A stretch of 64,000 nucleotides of DNA from Pseudomonadales bacterium (GCA_016779565.1 JADHNJ010000004.1:1-64000); one strand, 5' to 3'; counted from the first letter of the stretch, positions 10,524 to 19,672 are shown. Numbers and translations are program-made. The notes: generated from the letters alone by a model not told the origin.

Positions 10524-11804
10524 ATGTTGGATCCTAAACTTATACGAGGCGATCTCAATGATTTAGCCGCGCAACTTGCAAGACGACAGTTCACGCTAGA
10601 CATTGATCAACTCTCAAGTTTGGAGGCTACCCGAAAATCATCTCAGACAGCGATGGAATCGCTTCAGGCAGAGCGAAACCGGGTGTCTAAAGCCATCGGC
10701 GCTGCGAAAGCCAAAGGCGATGATACGTCAGAAATCATGGCAACAGTTGCAGACTTAGGGATGCAATTAGATGCGGAAAAATTGCGATTTGAGGAAGCGT
10801 CGAAAGCATTGCAGTCTTTTTTACTCGGGTTGCCGAATGTTCCTGATAGTTCGGTGCCAGAGGGTAAAGACGAAGCCAGCAATGTTGAGGTCCGACGATG
10901 GGGACAACCTAGAATCCAAGATTCCGAAATCCAAGATCACGTAAGTCTCGGAGAGGCATCGGGCCTCATGGATTTCGAGGTAGCAGCGACGATGTCCCAA
11001 TCTCGCTTTGTGACGCTAAGAGGCGAGCTCGCGCAATTGCAGCGCGCGTTGACCCAGTTCATGCTCGATACTCACGTCAATGATCATGGGTATCAGGAAG
11101 TCTACGTCCCTTTCTTGGTAAATGAGGACGCGCTTTACGGTACCGGTCAGCTGCCGAAATTCGGTGAAGATCTCTTTAAATTGACGCTCGAACGAGCGCT
11201 TTATCTCATTCCTACGGCGGAGGTCCCTGTCACCAATCTGTTCCGAGATCGTATTTTGTCGCCGGCAGAACTGCCTATCAAAATGGTCTGTCACACGCCA
11301 TGTTTTCGCAGCGAGGCCGGTAGTTATGGCCGAGATACCAGAGGCATGATTCGCCAACATCAGTTCGAAAAAGTTGAATTGGTGCAGCTGGTCCCAGCCG
11401 CGGATAGTGCAGATGCGCATGAGGAACTTACGTCTCACGCGGAGGCCATCTTACAGAAGCTGGAGCTGCCTTATCGGGTCGTATCTTTGTGTGGCGGTGA
11501 TCTTGGTGCGAGTTCGTCGAAAACCTTTGATCTTGAAGTCTGGCTGCCCGGTCAGCAGCAATATCGTGAGATTTCCTCATGCAGTAATTTTAAGGATTAT
11601 CAGGCTAGGCGGTTACAAGCCAGGTGGCGACTAGAATCTGGGGCAAAGCCTGAGTTATTGCATACCTTGAACGGCTCAGGTCTGGCGGTGGGGCGCACGC
11701 TGGTAGCGGTATTAGAAAACTTTCAAAGGCCTGACGGATCGGTATCGGTGCCAGATGTCTTACGGCCTTATCTCATGGGCAAATCAGCGCTATTGAACGA
11801 TTAA
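10524..11804 (+). CDS. serS: Serine--tRNA ligase
   Basis: Charges tRNA-Ser (and tRNA-Sec where present) with serine. 426 residues, full length. The N-terminal antiparallel coiled-coil arm occupies about residues 28-105 (A, E, K and Q rich). Class II motif 2 is [20 protein letters not shown], and motif 3 is [18 protein letters not shown]. The ATG is preceded by AGGAGATG. The cysG start GTG follows its stop codon immediately. Confidence 0.97.
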   Translation: MLDPKLIRGDLNDLAAQLARRQFTLDIDQLSSLEATRKSSQTAMESLQAERNRVSKAIGAAKAKGDDTSEIMATVADLGMQLDAEKLRFEEASKALQSFLLGLPNVPDSSVPEGKDEASNVEVRRWGQPRIQDSEIQDHVSLGEASGLMDFEVAATMSQSRFVTLRGELAQLQRALTQFMLDTHVNDHGYQEVYVPFLVNEDALYGTGQLPKFGEDLFKLTLERALYLIPTAEVPVTNLFRDRILSPAELPIKMVCHTPCFRSEAGSYGRDTRGMIRQHQFEKVELVQLVPAADSADAHEELTSHAEAILQKLELPYRVVSLCGGDLGASSSKTFDLEVWLPGQQQYREISSCSNFKDYQARRLQARWRLESGAKPELLHTLNGSGLAVGRTLVAVLENFQRPDGSVSVPDVLRPYLMGKSALLND

Positions 11805-13175
11805 GTGGACTACTTGCCGCTTCACTTTAATTTGCGTGCGGCGCCAGTGCTGCTGGTGGGCGGTGGCGTCATCGCTGAACGTAAAGCAAATTTGCTCATG
11901 GAGGCAGGCGCACGGCTGACTGTCGTCGCGCCGGAATGTCAATTTGAGTTACCCGAGGCATCAGGTCCGCACCATTGGATCGCTCGGGGTTTCGAAACTT
12001 CCGACGTGTCGGGCATGCGTTTGGTTGTTGCTGCGACTAACGATTTGGCAGTCAATCAAAAGGTGTCTATTGCGGCCCAAGCTCAAGCTATTCCGGTCAA
12101 TGTGGTTGACCAGCCAGATCTTAGCACGGTGATCTTTCCTGCCATTGTCAACCGCTCTCCAGTGCTGATGAGTGTGGGGACCGGTGGTGGATCTCCTGTT
12201 CTGACGCGATTGCTAAGGCAGCAGCTTGAAGCCTTGGTGCCTGATACCATGGTCCGCGTTGCTAAATATCTGACATCCAGACGTCCTAGGTTGAAATCGT
12301 TTTATCCAGACATTGATGTTCGTCGCAAAGCAGCTGAGACATTCATGGCTGGGCCAGGCATAGGCTATGCCGAGCGGGATGCGTGGTCGGTCGCGGATGA
12401 TTACTTGTTTTCTGATTTAGGGGCAAGCCGTGGTGAGGTCTATTTGGTTGGGGCAGGCCCCGGAGACCCTGATCTATTGACCTTAAGAGCTTTGCAGCTA
12501 ATGCAAAAAGCGGATGTGATTTTGTACGATAATTTAGTGTCACCTAAAATTCTTGATCGAGCGCGTCGTGATGCCGATCGAGTTTATGTTGGCAAACGTG
12601 GTGGCCTGGCTTCAACCAGTCAATTATCGATCAACGAGCAGTTGGTCTTGCTGGCTCGGCAGGGGCGGCGGGTTGTTAGACTTAAAGGCGGTGACCCATT
12701 TGTTTTTGGAAGAGGCGGCGAGGAATTAGAAGCGCTGGTTAAAGCTCAAATTCCTTTTCAAGTTGTCCCTGGCATTACCGCGGCTTCTGGATGCGCCGCC
12801 TATGCAGGCATCCCTCTGACCCATCGTGATTACGCTCAGTCAGTGCGATTTGTCACGGGTCATCCTAAAAATCAGCAGGTTGATTTACCTTGGCGGGAGT
12901 TTATCTCTGAAGGCCAGACTTTAGTGTTCTACATGGGGTTGGGTGGGTTAGCGGAGATTTGCGCGCAATTAATTCGTCATGGAAAAGCGGTAGACACACC
13001 GGTTGCGGTAATCTCCAAGGGCACGACCCCTGAATCCGTGCTCGTTAAGGGTAATTTAGAGACAACGCCTGGATTGGTCGCAAGAGCACAGCTTTCTTCA
13101 CCAACTCTGACAATTGTCGGCGAGGTCATCAATGCACCGTCTGCCCAGGTCGCGCTGCAGCAGATCCACGATTAG
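11805..13175 (+). CDS. cysG: Sirohaem synthase CysG (dehydrogenase/ferrochelatase plus uroporphyrinogen-III methyltransferase)
   Basis: Bifunctional enzyme making sirohaem, the cofactor of sulfite and nitrite reductases. 456 residues, GTG start directly after the serS stop. N-terminal half: NAD Rossmann motif VGGGVIAERKANLLMEAGA and the family segment GTGGGSPVLTRLLRQQ. C-terminal half from about residue 210: SAM-dependent methyltransferase motifs VYLVGAGPGDPDLLTLRA and VRLKGGDPFVFGRGGEE. Its 3' end overlaps the convergent tusE stop by four bases. Confidence 0.96.
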   Translation: MDYLPLHFNLRAAPVLLVGGGVIAERKANLLMEAGARLTVVAPECQFELPEASGPHHWIARGFETSDVSGMRLVVAATNDLAVNQKVSIAAQAQAIPVNVVDQPDLSTVIFPAIVNRSPVLMSVGTGGGSPVLTRLLRQQLEALVPDTMVRVAKYLTSRRPRLKSFYPDIDVRRKAAETFMAGPGIGYAERDAWSVADDYLFSDLGASRGEVYLVGAGPGDPDLLTLRALQLMQKADVILYDNLVSPKILDRARRDADRVYVGKRGGLASTSQLSINEQLVLLARQGRRVVRLKGGDPFVFGRGGEELEALVKAQIPFQVVPGITAASGCAAYAGIPLTHRDYAQSVRFVTGHPKNQQVDLPWREFISEGQTLVFYMGLGGLAEICAQLIRHGKAVDTPVAVISKGTTPESVLVKGNLETTPGLVARAQLSSPTLTIVGEVINAPSAQVALQQIHD

Positions 13176-13477
13176 TCGCAATCACTAGGTTTGGGTAGGC
13201 CAGCGATTTGCGCAAGGTTGCGCCGAGCTCGACCGCCAAAAAGTTTCATCAACTGGATGCTCGAAAACGTTGGATCAATGTCGCGTTGCACCAATTTTAG
13301 GAGGACGCGGCTCGGCGGCGATAGACCGAAGGTGCTGTAGTATTGCCGCAATAATTGAATGATTTCTTGGTGATCGGGGCCCAACTCGACCCCAAGATCA
13401 GCCGCGATTGCAATTGCGACTTTAGGATCCCAGTCTTTGGGATTCCTTAAAAAACCCTCATGATCCCGATCGATCAC
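13172..13477 (-). CDS. tusE: Sulfurtransferase TusE (DsrC-like)
   Basis: Last carrier of the TusABCDE sulfur relay, passing persulfide to MnmA for 2-thiolation of U34 in tRNA. 101 residues. The DsrC/TusE fold signature is KDWDPKVAIAIAADLGVEL, and the C-terminal arm GLPKPSDCD carries the penultimate Cys that accepts sulfur. The second conserved Cys of true dissimilatory DsrC is absent, supporting TusE. The GTG start overlaps the tusB TGA (GTGA), indicating coupling. Last gene of tusDCBE. Confidence 0.94.
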   Translation of the reverse strand: MIDRDHEGFLRNPKDWDPKVAIAIAADLGVELGPDHQEIIQLLRQYYSTFGLSPPSRVLLKLVQRDIDPTFSSIQLMKLFGGRARRNLAQIAGLPKPSDCD

Positions 13478-13740
13478 GGCTTAGCCCAACTGATAGACCG
13501 TTCGCAAGCGGCGGTCAGAGCCACCCATTCGGGGTAGGAAATAGCAGAATAAGAAGACGTATCCTCAACACCGCGTTGGAAGGCGTCATCGATTAAAATT
13601 CTGATTCGCCGGTCTTGGCTGAGATCTCGATTGAGTACTAAATACACTGCGTCTTCGATCAGTAAGACTACGTCATCGGGTTCAGCGAAACCATGGTAGA
13701 GATCATAAGCCTCGGGGTTATTGAAAATATGCAGGTTCAT
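13474..13740 (-). CDS. tusB: Sulfurtransferase complex subunit TusB
   Basis: Small subunit of the TusBCD hexamer in the tRNA 2-thiouridine pathway. 88 residues, DsrH-like, with the pattern DDVVLLIEDAVYLVLN typical of the family (E. coli TusB about 95). Start ATG overlaps the tusC stop in TAATG. Function is assigned from family pattern plus position between tusC and tusE. Confidence 0.88.
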   Translation of the reverse strand: MNLHIFNNPEAYDLYHGFAEPDDVVLLIEDAVYLVLNRDLSQDRRIRILIDDAFQRGVEDTSSYSAISYPEWVALTAACERSISWAKP

Positions 13741-14096
13741 TAGAAACTGAGCACCTGTTTAGCGCTCGCAAGATGTGTCTTGATCTCAGATCGTGTCACA
13801 AGCGTGGGCTGAATGATGAGAGATTTGTCTTCGAGTTGGAACTGCCTGAAGGCGGTCTCACAGCAGTAGACCCCGTGAATATCATAATCAGAAAATGCAG
13901 CGAAGCCGCGCTGAAAAGCTTTTCTAGGCGAAAGGGGATAGGGAGGTTTCGTGTCCAAAAGCTGCAAGACCCCAGCATCAAGAAACAGGATTGCAATGTC
14001 TGCAAAGGCGGAACCAGCCAGCGCAGCATCCAGTGCCTCTTGGGGGTAGATGCTACTATGAGGCCGCTGACTAAAAAGGAATAACAGATCCGCCAT
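13740..14096 (-). CDS. tusC: Sulfurtransferase complex subunit TusC
   Basis: DsrF-like subunit of TusBCD. 118 residues starting at ATG 14096 (MADLLFLFSQRPH), one base after the tusD stop; a GTG at 14105 would add three residues. The segment EALDAALAGSAFADIAILFL followed by DAGVLQLL matches the family, as does the length (E. coli 119). TusC is the non-catalytic DsrE-fold partner of TusD. Confidence 0.92.
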   Translation of the reverse strand: MADLLFLFSQRPHSSIYPQEALDAALAGSAFADIAILFLDAGVLQLLDTKPPYPLSPRKAFQRGFAAFSDYDIHGVYCCETAFRQFQLEDKSLIIQPTLVTRSEIKTHLASAKQVLSF

Positions 14097-14097
14097 G

Positions 14098-14490
14098 TTA
14101 ACCACGAAACGTCACTAACCGATCAGATACTAGAGCAGCTTCTATGAGCTGCCCCAGCCCTGTAATCTGAAATCCAGATGCGAGATTATCTGCTGATTTC
14201 TCAAATCGCTTAGCCTCTGCTGCATCCAATATGCCACGGCGCAGACAAGAAGCTACACACAGGCATAAGTCGAGCTCGTGGACCGAGCCAAGGTGTTGCC
14301 AGGCCGTTGTAAGGTTAGTCTCATCTTGAGGGGGCGCTTGTAGCCGCGATCCAATGAGAACGGCGTCATGATAAAAAAACACCCGATGTATTTTGTGGTT
14401 GTTGGTAAGTGCCGCCTCAGCAAAACGCAGGGCACTCCAGTGACTGGCACTGGCGTAGGGCGAGCCTTGGACGCTAAGTGCGAAGTTCAT
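14098..14490 (-). CDS. tusD: Sulfurtransferase complex subunit TusD
   Basis: Persulfide-carrying subunit of TusBCD that takes sulfur from TusA and hands it to TusE. 130 residues from ATG 14490 (MNFALSVQGSPYAS), which aligns with the family start; an ATG three codons earlier is less likely. HRVFFYHDAVLIG and the active-site stretch LDLCLCVASCLRRGI are characteristic; the Cys before VAS is the expected sulfur carrier. First gene of the operon, just after the terminator of the BI-1 gene. Confidence 0.93.
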   Translation of the reverse strand: MNFALSVQGSPYASASHWSALRFAEAALTNNHKIHRVFFYHDAVLIGSRLQAPPQDETNLTTAWQHLGSVHELDLCLCVASCLRRGILDAAEAKRFEKSADNLASGFQITGLGQLIEAALVSDRLVTFRG

Positions 14491-14509
14491 AGCAGACAAA
14501 ATACTCGAG

Positions 14510-14545
14510 GTTAAAAGAACAAGCCCCGAGGGTCCCTCGGGGCTT
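14510..14545 (-). terminator. Rho-independent terminator of the BI-1-family gene
   Basis: AAGCCCCGAGGG (14521-14532) and CCCTCGGGGCTT (14534-14545) form a perfect 12-bp inverted repeat, effectively a GC-rich hairpin with a 3-base loop. On the minus strand it starts 30 bases past the BI-1 stop codon and is followed by GTTCTTTTAA. It separates that gene from tusD and is the clearest terminator in the window. Confidence 0.85.
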
Positions 14546-14575
14546 GGAGTTAGGACATCTGCGCTCTAATTGTAC

Positions 14576-15265
14576 TTAATCGTCGGCAAAGCCAAACAGT
14601 GCTAACAAGTGAACAAAGAGATTGTAAATGCTGAGGTAGAGGCTCACGGTAGCCAACACATAATTGGTCTCACCGCCAGACAGAATTCTGTGGGTGTCAA
14701 ACAGAATAAAGCCTGAAAACAGTAAAATCGCCATGCTGGATAGCGCGAGGTGTAGCCCGGAGATATTTACACCAAACAGGCTGCCAACCAAACTCAGTAG
14801 CATTGCACCGATTAATACCCAGAGACCAACAGAAAGAAAACCGCCGAGGAAAGAAAAGTCCTTTTTGCTGATAAGCGTGTAGCCGGACAGCGTTAAGAAT
14901 ATTGCGCCGGTTGTTGCTAAAGCGTGGACGATGACCAGTCCACCTGAGGTTGACAACTGCAGGTACATATTCAATGTTGGCCCGAGGGAGAAGCCGAGAA
15001 GGCCGGTGAAGGCAAAGACCCATGCTAGTGCAGAGCCTTGATTAGCGACTTTATGAAGGCGCCACAAGCAGAAGAAGCCCGCAAGTAAACAAATAATTCC
15101 GGTAAACGGCGGCGCTGACACAGCCATCGAAATGCCTGCAGTCGCTGCACTGAAAACCACGGTCATGGCGAGCAGCATATAGGTTTGCCGTAGCACCTTA
15201 TAACCAGCGTCGGAGTGGGTACCCGTTTGCGTGCGGGTTTGCGTGATAAAGTTTGCATCAGCCAT
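14576..15265 (-). CDS. yccA: BAX inhibitor-1/YccA family inner-membrane protein
   Basis: Seven-TM protein of the BI-1 (TMBIM) family; E. coli YccA modulates FtsH and bacterial homologues such as BsYetJ are proton-sensitive calcium leak channels. 229 residues with seven hydrophobic segments; ILLFSGFILFDTHRILSGGE near residues 180-199 is the family signature, and the C-terminus ends SIYNLFVHLLALFGFADD with the usual acidic tail. ATG is preceded by AAGGAGATAACTT. It lies upstream of tusDCBE as in pseudomonads, with a strong terminator between. Precise function in this organism is unknown. Confidence 0.92.
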   Translation of the reverse strand: MADANFITQTRTQTGTHSDAGYKVLRQTYMLLAMTVVFSAATAGISMAVSAPPFTGIICLLAGFFCLWRLHKVANQGSALAWVFAFTGLLGFSLGPTLNMYLQLSTSGGLVIVHALATTGAIFLTLSGYTLISKKDFSFLGGFLSVGLWVLIGAMLLSLVGSLFGVNISGLHLALSSMAILLFSGFILFDTHRILSGGETNYVLATVSLYLSIYNLFVHLLALFGFADD

Positions 15266-15411
15266 AAGTTATCTCCTTGATCGACTCTATAATGCATATG
15301 GTCGCGCGTGAGCGCTGACCTAAGCCTTATTGTAAGGGCTTTGCCCTTGAATACAAGAAGGGCTTGCAAGGCCGGCCCTATTCGAGCCGTAAACCCCCGC
15401 GGTCTGATTGC

Positions 15412-15861
15412 TTAGCGTGATAGATAGGCTTCCGACATGGCGGTTTTAAAGCCTTCGAAATAGTCCGACCAGTGAGCCATCTGATCCTCGTTTAATGTCT
15501 TTCGTACCGATTTGTCGAAGGCGTTAAACTTCCGGTTGACCGCTCGCTGGACACGTTTTGGGATATCTGTGCCGCCTCGCCGGATCTCCTTTTGAATGAT
15601 GCCCGGGAGACTAGATACGCAAGTGCCTAGTGCGGATCGGAAGGTTGCCTTTTGCGTATCGGTCATGTCCATGGCGACAATATGCGCCAGCAGCTCAGGC
15701 TTCATGAAAGGCGGTAACTGTTCAGGGTCAATGCTGCTGGCAGCGGCCGAACTGTCAGTAGCAGCGACAACGGGATGGGTTGAGAGGACGATCATTGCGA
15801 GTAGCGCCATCCCTATAATGGCGCGGCGAAAGAAGGCCTTCGAATGTGTCAGTAGTAGCAT
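15412..15861 (-). CDS. Small secreted alpha-helical protein, unknown function
   Basis: 149 residues from ATG 15861, chosen because GAGAGGAGG lies 7 bases upstream and a clear signal peptide follows (AIIGMALLAMIVLSTHPVVA, mature protein from about residue 35). A longer reading frame to 16017 runs through a tandem repeat and is not credible. The mature part is Lys/Arg-rich and helical and has two L/M-(T/N)-x-x-Q-like spots (MTDTQKATF and LNEDQMAHW), loosely reminiscent of Spy/CpxP proteins. I would not assign it to that family on this basis. Confidence 0.65.
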   Translation of the reverse strand: MLLLTHSKAFFRRAIIGMALLAMIVLSTHPVVAATDSSAAASSIDPEQLPPFMKPELLAHIVAMDMTDTQKATFRSALGTCVSSLPGIIQKEIRRGGTDIPKRVQRAVNRKFNAFDKSVRKTLNEDQMAHWSDYFEGFKTAMSEAYLSR

Positions 15862-15880
15862 AACGCGCCTCCTCTCGGTG

Positions 15881-15920
15881 CTTCGCAATTCAGAGCTGCG
15901 CAATTCAGGGTTGCGCAACG
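15881..15920. repeat. 15-bp tandem repeat upstream of the small secreted protein gene
   Basis: CTTCGCAATTCAGAG (15881-15895), CTGCGCAATTCAGGG (15896-15910) and a partial TTGCGCAACG (15911-15920). Copies one and two differ at three positions. The array starts 20 bases upstream of the chosen start codon, next to the ribosome-binding site. Confidence 0.85.
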
Positions 15921-16036
15921 TAAGATATAAAAAACTGCTTAACGTCAGGAATGTCCCACTTATCGGGCAACATCCAGCTTTTGGGATCAGCCTACGGGTT
16001 TTCTGATCGCGGGTCAAAACCCGAGTTACTGAGTTG

Positions 16037-17272
16037 CTAAATTTGGATCACTATCGACACAATGGCGCCGCTCATAAGCGTCACTAATGTGCCGCTTACA
16101 ATAGATAGTGGCGCAACTTGGAGTAGCTCGTCTCGACGCTCTGGTACAAGCACCGACAGTCCGCCAATCAAAATGCCAAGACTGCCAATGTTCGCAAACC
16201 CACAGAGAACGTAAGTCATTATGATTTGACTGTTTGCAGTTAGATCAGGCTCATTAGCCATTTGGATAAAGGCAATCATCTCATTTAGAATGATTTTAGT
16301 ACCCATGATACTGCCGGCCGCTTGAGCCTCCTGCCAGGGAATCCCAATTAACCAGGCGATTGGAGCAAAGACGAGTCCAGTTAAATACTCGAGCGATAGC
16401 GGCACATCGAATAGCGTTACCTGTCCCAAAATGCCGTTGGCCAACGCCACCAAGCTGCTGAGGACCAGCAACATAGCGCCAATATGCATAGCCAGCGTTA
16501 AGCCGTCTGATGTACCTCGAGTAATTGCATCCATAAATGACGCGTATTGCAAAGACAATTTTGGGGTGTCATTAGCATTATCCGTAACTGCCGCTGGCAT
16601 CAGAAGCCTCGACAAATAAATAGCCCCAATTACGTTGATTAAAGAAGCTGCTAGAAGCTGACCGACAGGGTTTACAAGGATGTCTTTTAAAATGGCAGCG
16701 TAAAGCACCATTACAACCCCCGCAATGGTTGACATTCCACAGGTCATAACCGTAAAAAATTCGCTTGGCGTCATCGATTTTAGATAACCCCGTATCACGA
16801 GTGGGGCCTCGACCATGCCTAAGAACAAGCTCGAGGCGGCTGCAGTACCGAGGACGCCTGAGATGTTCAGCCCCCGTCTTAGTAAGCCCCCCAATAAGCG
16901 AACAATGAGAGGCAGTACACCCCAATGCCAAAAAATAGCGACTACAACGCTAAACACCAAGATTTGTGGTAACACTCTAAAAGCAAAAAGATACAGAGAG
17001 ATGCCGGGTTTGGGCTCGAAAGGGGCTTCAGCACCGCCGAGGAATCCGAACATAAACTGCGTCCCAACCAAAGTGGCTTGCTCGATGGCCGTAACGAGGT
17101 AATTAAAAACCAACAGGCTTTCCGCGATCCAGGCAACTTTGATGAGAAGTACTGCAAGCCCAGCCTGAATCAAAAAGCCTATGACAATAAATCGCCATTG
17201 AATTTGGGTTCGATCGCGACTGAGCGCAAAGCAAAGACCTAAAATAGCAACTATGCCCAGTATGGCTTGCAT
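16037..17272 (-). CDS. nupC: NupC/CNT-family concentrative nucleoside transporter
   Basis: Inner-membrane cation-coupled nucleoside importer. 411 residues, all hydrophobic segments of the family. The N-terminal IVAILGLCFALSRDRTQIQW, the Gly-rich FMFGFLGGAEAPFE, and the substrate-site helices LGMVEAPLVIRGYL and GTKIILNEMIAF (with the NE pair) match NupC. C-terminal CGFANIGSLGILIGGLSVL holds the conserved GFAN motif. Downstream of ldcA by 79 bases on the same strand, so possibly co-transcribed. Confidence 0.94.
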   Translation of the reverse strand: MQAILGIVAILGLCFALSRDRTQIQWRFIVIGFLIQAGLAVLLIKVAWIAESLLVFNYLVTAIEQATLVGTQFMFGFLGGAEAPFEPKPGISLYLFAFRVLPQILVFSVVVAIFWHWGVLPLIVRLLGGLLRRGLNISGVLGTAAASSLFLGMVEAPLVIRGYLKSMTPSEFFTVMTCGMSTIAGVVMVLYAAILKDILVNPVGQLLAASLINVIGAIYLSRLLMPAAVTDNANDTPKLSLQYASFMDAITRGTSDGLTLAMHIGAMLLVLSSLVALANGILGQVTLFDVPLSLEYLTGLVFAPIAWLIGIPWQEAQAAGSIMGTKIILNEMIAFIQMANEPDLTANSQIIMTYVLCGFANIGSLGILIGGLSVLVPERRDELLQVAPLSIVSGTLVTLMSGAIVSIVIQI

Positions 17273-17351
17273 GATCAGTTTCGCCTGAAACTGCGAGGAT
17301 GGTTTGCTAGACAGCTAGCTGATGGGGCAATGCAAGCCTTGGATGGATAAA

Positions 17352-18398
17352 TCATAAGAGATATTCCTCGACAATGGTTAGGGTTTTGGCGTCGGCATCG
17401 AGTTCGGCGATTGCGCCAACGGGCAGGGTTGCTTGGTCTTCTATGTGACCAATCATTAAGCCTTTTAAGATCGGTATTTTAAGATCTTTCACTCGATCGG
17501 CAATGACTTCACTGACAGAGAAACTCGGTGCCAGCGGTCTTGCATGCTTGAAACTGCCGAGTACGAGACCGGAAATGGCGTCAAAGACGCCGGCGAGCCA
17601 GAGGGCCGTGAGCATTCGATCGACGCGGTAGGGTGCCTCGTCAACATCTTCGAGGAATAAGATAGCGTCTCTGAAGTCTGGTGCGTAGGGCGTCCCCAAC
17701 AAATGGGTAATGAGGCTCAGATTGCCACCGATGAGTCGGCCTCGGCAGTTGCCAGGCTTTAAGGTATACAGCCGATGCTGACGCTCTGCTCGCCCCTCCA
17801 GAGCGGGTCGAAGAGGTGGTGCAGCGACAGATTGATTGCGAGGTGCTTGAATTAATGTCTGTTGGAACGCGCTTAGGGTGTAATCGCTAAATTGTTGTGT
17901 AGCAATCGGACCGTGAAAAGTGATCAGTCCGGTGATCTGATTGATCGCGAGGTGCAAGGCGGTAATATCACTATAGCCCATAAGCACTTTGGGGTTCTTA
18001 GCGATGGCGGGATAATTTAGTAAAGGTAAAAGCCGAGAGGCGCCATATCCACCGCGTGCGCAAAATATGCCGTCGATACTGGGGTCAAGAAACATAGCAT
18101 TTAAGTCAGCGGCACGTGCCTCATCAGTCCCAGCAAAATAGCCCCAACGGTCAAAGAGATGCGCGCCTGTTTTAACTTTAAAGCCTAGTGAAGACACAAT
18201 ATCCTGAGCAAATATCATATCTTCAGGGTCAAGCCCCCGGCTCGCCGGGGCGACCAATCCGATGGTCATACCGGGTTTCAGACGGGTTGCTAGCAGCGGC
18301 TTTGGCAAGGCCGCTGAAGCGAAGAGCATTGATGCAGGGCTGGTGGCTGCCAGCGCTAGTCCGGCGCTCGCCGATTGCAAGAATTGTCGACGTTGCAC
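17352..18398 (-). CDS. ldcA: Murein LD-carboxypeptidase (S66 family), exported
   Basis: Removes the terminal D-Ala from murein tetrapeptides during cell-wall recycling. 348 residues. Catalytic elements align with E. coli LdcA: nucleophile Ser in ARGGYGASRLL, Glu in FLEDVDEAPYRVDRML, and His in LMIGHIEDQATLPVG. The N-terminus has a twin-arginine-like start QRRQFLQSASAGLALAATS, so it is probably exported by Tat. This is unusual because E. coli LdcA is cytoplasmic, although Tat-exported S66 paralogues exist. Divergent from the efflux operon. Confidence 0.9.
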   Translation of the reverse strand: MQRRQFLQSASAGLALAATSPASMLFASAALPKPLLATRLKPGMTIGLVAPASRGLDPEDMIFAQDIVSSLGFKVKTGAHLFDRWGYFAGTDEARAADLNAMFLDPSIDGIFCARGGYGASRLLPLLNYPAIAKNPKVLMGYSDITALHLAINQITGLITFHGPIATQQFSDYTLSAFQQTLIQAPRNQSVAAPPLRPALEGRAERQHRLYTLKPGNCRGRLIGGNLSLITHLLGTPYAPDFRDAILFLEDVDEAPYRVDRMLTALWLAGVFDAISGLVLGSFKHARPLAPSFSVSEVIADRVKDLKIPILKGLMIGHIEDQATLPVGAIAELDADAKTLTIVEEYLL

Positions 18399-18532
18399 GG
18401 TGACCCCCCAAGCGTCGTAACTGGCTTCGGTTAAGACTACACAAGTTCAAAGTACCTGTCGCCTTACGCCTATGAACCGCTGCCGATAATCGTATTTTTT
18501 GGTGGATTCGGCGTCCAACCGGCAAGAAAGGA

Positions 18533-18552
18533 CCGATTCATCGTATAATCGG
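18533..18552 (+). promoter_or_regulatory. Promoter -10 with overlapping inverted repeat, efflux operon
   Basis: A perfect TATAAT (18544-18549) lies 28 bases before the adaptor-gene ATG. It is embedded in the inverted repeat CCGATT (18533-18538) - 8 bases - AATCGG (18547-18552). No good -35 hexamer is visible at 16-18 bases upstream, which fits an activated or tightly controlled promoter. A related half-site CCGATAATCG occurs at 18483. The overlap with the -10 makes this a plausible repressor operator; the regulator is not in the window. Confidence 0.5.
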
Positions 18553-18577
18553 CGGCTTGTTCAAGGGGCGTATTTTC

Positions 18578-19663
18578 ATGCTGAAGCTTTTTTATCGAAT
18601 TTTGTGGCTTCTGACGCTCACAGCCTGTGGGGGTGAGGCCTCTAAACAGGAGTCCAATGATAAAAAAAAGACCCCCGCTGAGCGAGCGGAGGCGCGCGAG
18701 CAGGCCAAAGCAGCGTTTAAAGGCAGGGTCATTCCCGTCAGCGTTGCCACAGTGGTCGAAGGTAGTATCGATGCATCCTATGCCGCGACAGCGACATTGT
18801 CCGCGGTAGAAGAAGCTTTGGTGGTTGCAAGAACCCAGGGCATCGTGGAGTCAATTTTTGTTGAAGAGGGCATGGTGGTTGAAGCGGGCAAGCCTCTTGC
18901 GCAATTAGACACTCGTCGATTGTCTCTAGACCTTGCGAGAACCGAGACCAACCTCGAAAGCCTAAAACGGGCGCTTGACCGGGCTGAACAGCTGTTCGAA
19001 AAGAAAATGATCAGTCCCGATACCTTTGATCAGGCGCGCTTCAATCATGATAGAGAGGCAGCAACGCTAGCGTTGCAGATGCACGACCTGAGCGAAGCAA
19101 CGATCCGGGCGCCGATATCTGGCGTTATTACTATGCGCTATATCAAGGTGGGCAATACATTGCAGCCCAATGCGCAGGCATTTGAAATGAAGCGGGCTGA
19201 TGTTGTTGAGGCTATTTTATCCGTGCCCGAACAAGAGCTGCTGAAGTTAGCACCGGGGCAGCCGGCGACAATCGAAGTGGATGCGTTAGCTGGGCGGGCT
19301 TTTCAGGGGGAGGTCTTGCGGGTCGCACCTGAGGTCAATGCCGACACTGGAACCTTCCGGGTAACCGTACAACTACCCAATCCAGACAACGCTTTAAAAC
19401 CGGGCATGTTTGCAAGAGTTAGCGTTTTATACGATCGGTACGATAAGGCCTTGCTTTTAGACAGAGAGGCGCTCATCACAGAGCGGGATCGACAGTATGT
19501 GTATCTCGTCGATGATGACACTGTGACTCAACGGGAAGTTGAAACAGGCTACTCAGAGGGCGACCAAATAGAAATTAAAGTGGGTTTGACAGCCGGTGAT
19601 CGGGTAGTGGTACGAGGCCAGACAGCGCTTAAAGAAGGTAGTCCCGTCCGTGTTGTGCAATAG
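18578..19663 (+). CDS. RND efflux periplasmic adaptor (membrane fusion protein), lipoprotein
   Basis: 361 residues from ATG 18578, preceded by AAGGGGCG; an upstream TTG at 18557 is less likely. A short hydrophobic signal ends in lipobox LTAC, so the mature protein is anchored to the inner membrane by a lipidated Cys near residue 17. Then a charged K/E-rich stretch, a biotinyl-lipoyl half motif (VVARTQGIVESIFVEEGMVV), an alpha-hairpin (about residues 115-170), the second half (IRAPISGVITMRYIKVGNTL) and beta-barrel domains, as in AcrA/MexA. It links the following RND pumps to an outer-membrane channel not encoded here. Confidence 0.92.
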   Translation: MLKLFYRILWLLTLTACGGEASKQESNDKKKTPAERAEAREQAKAAFKGRVIPVSVATVVEGSIDASYAATATLSAVEEALVVARTQGIVESIFVEEGMVVEAGKPLAQLDTRRLSLDLARTETNLESLKRALDRAEQLFEKKMISPDTFDQARFNHDREAATLALQMHDLSEATIRAPISGVITMRYIKVGNTLQPNAQAFEMKRADVVEAILSVPEQELLKLAPGQPATIEVDALAGRAFQGEVLRVAPEVNADTGTFRVTVQLPNPDNALKPGMFARVSVLYDRYDKALLLDREALITERDRQYVYLVDDDTVTQREVETGYSEGDQIEIKVGLTAGDRVVVRGQTALKEGSPVRVVQ

Positions 19664-19672
19664 GGCGGGGCG

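Noticed and set aside
15334-15348. Terminator upstream of the BI-1 gene
   Set aside because: AAGGGC-TTT-GCCCTT is a neat hairpin but it lies in the 5' leader of that gene and no T-run follows it.
15862-16017. N-terminal extension of the small secreted protein
   Set aside because: It runs through a tandem repeat and would bury the signal peptide; GAGAGGAGG is correctly placed for the internal ATG at 15861.
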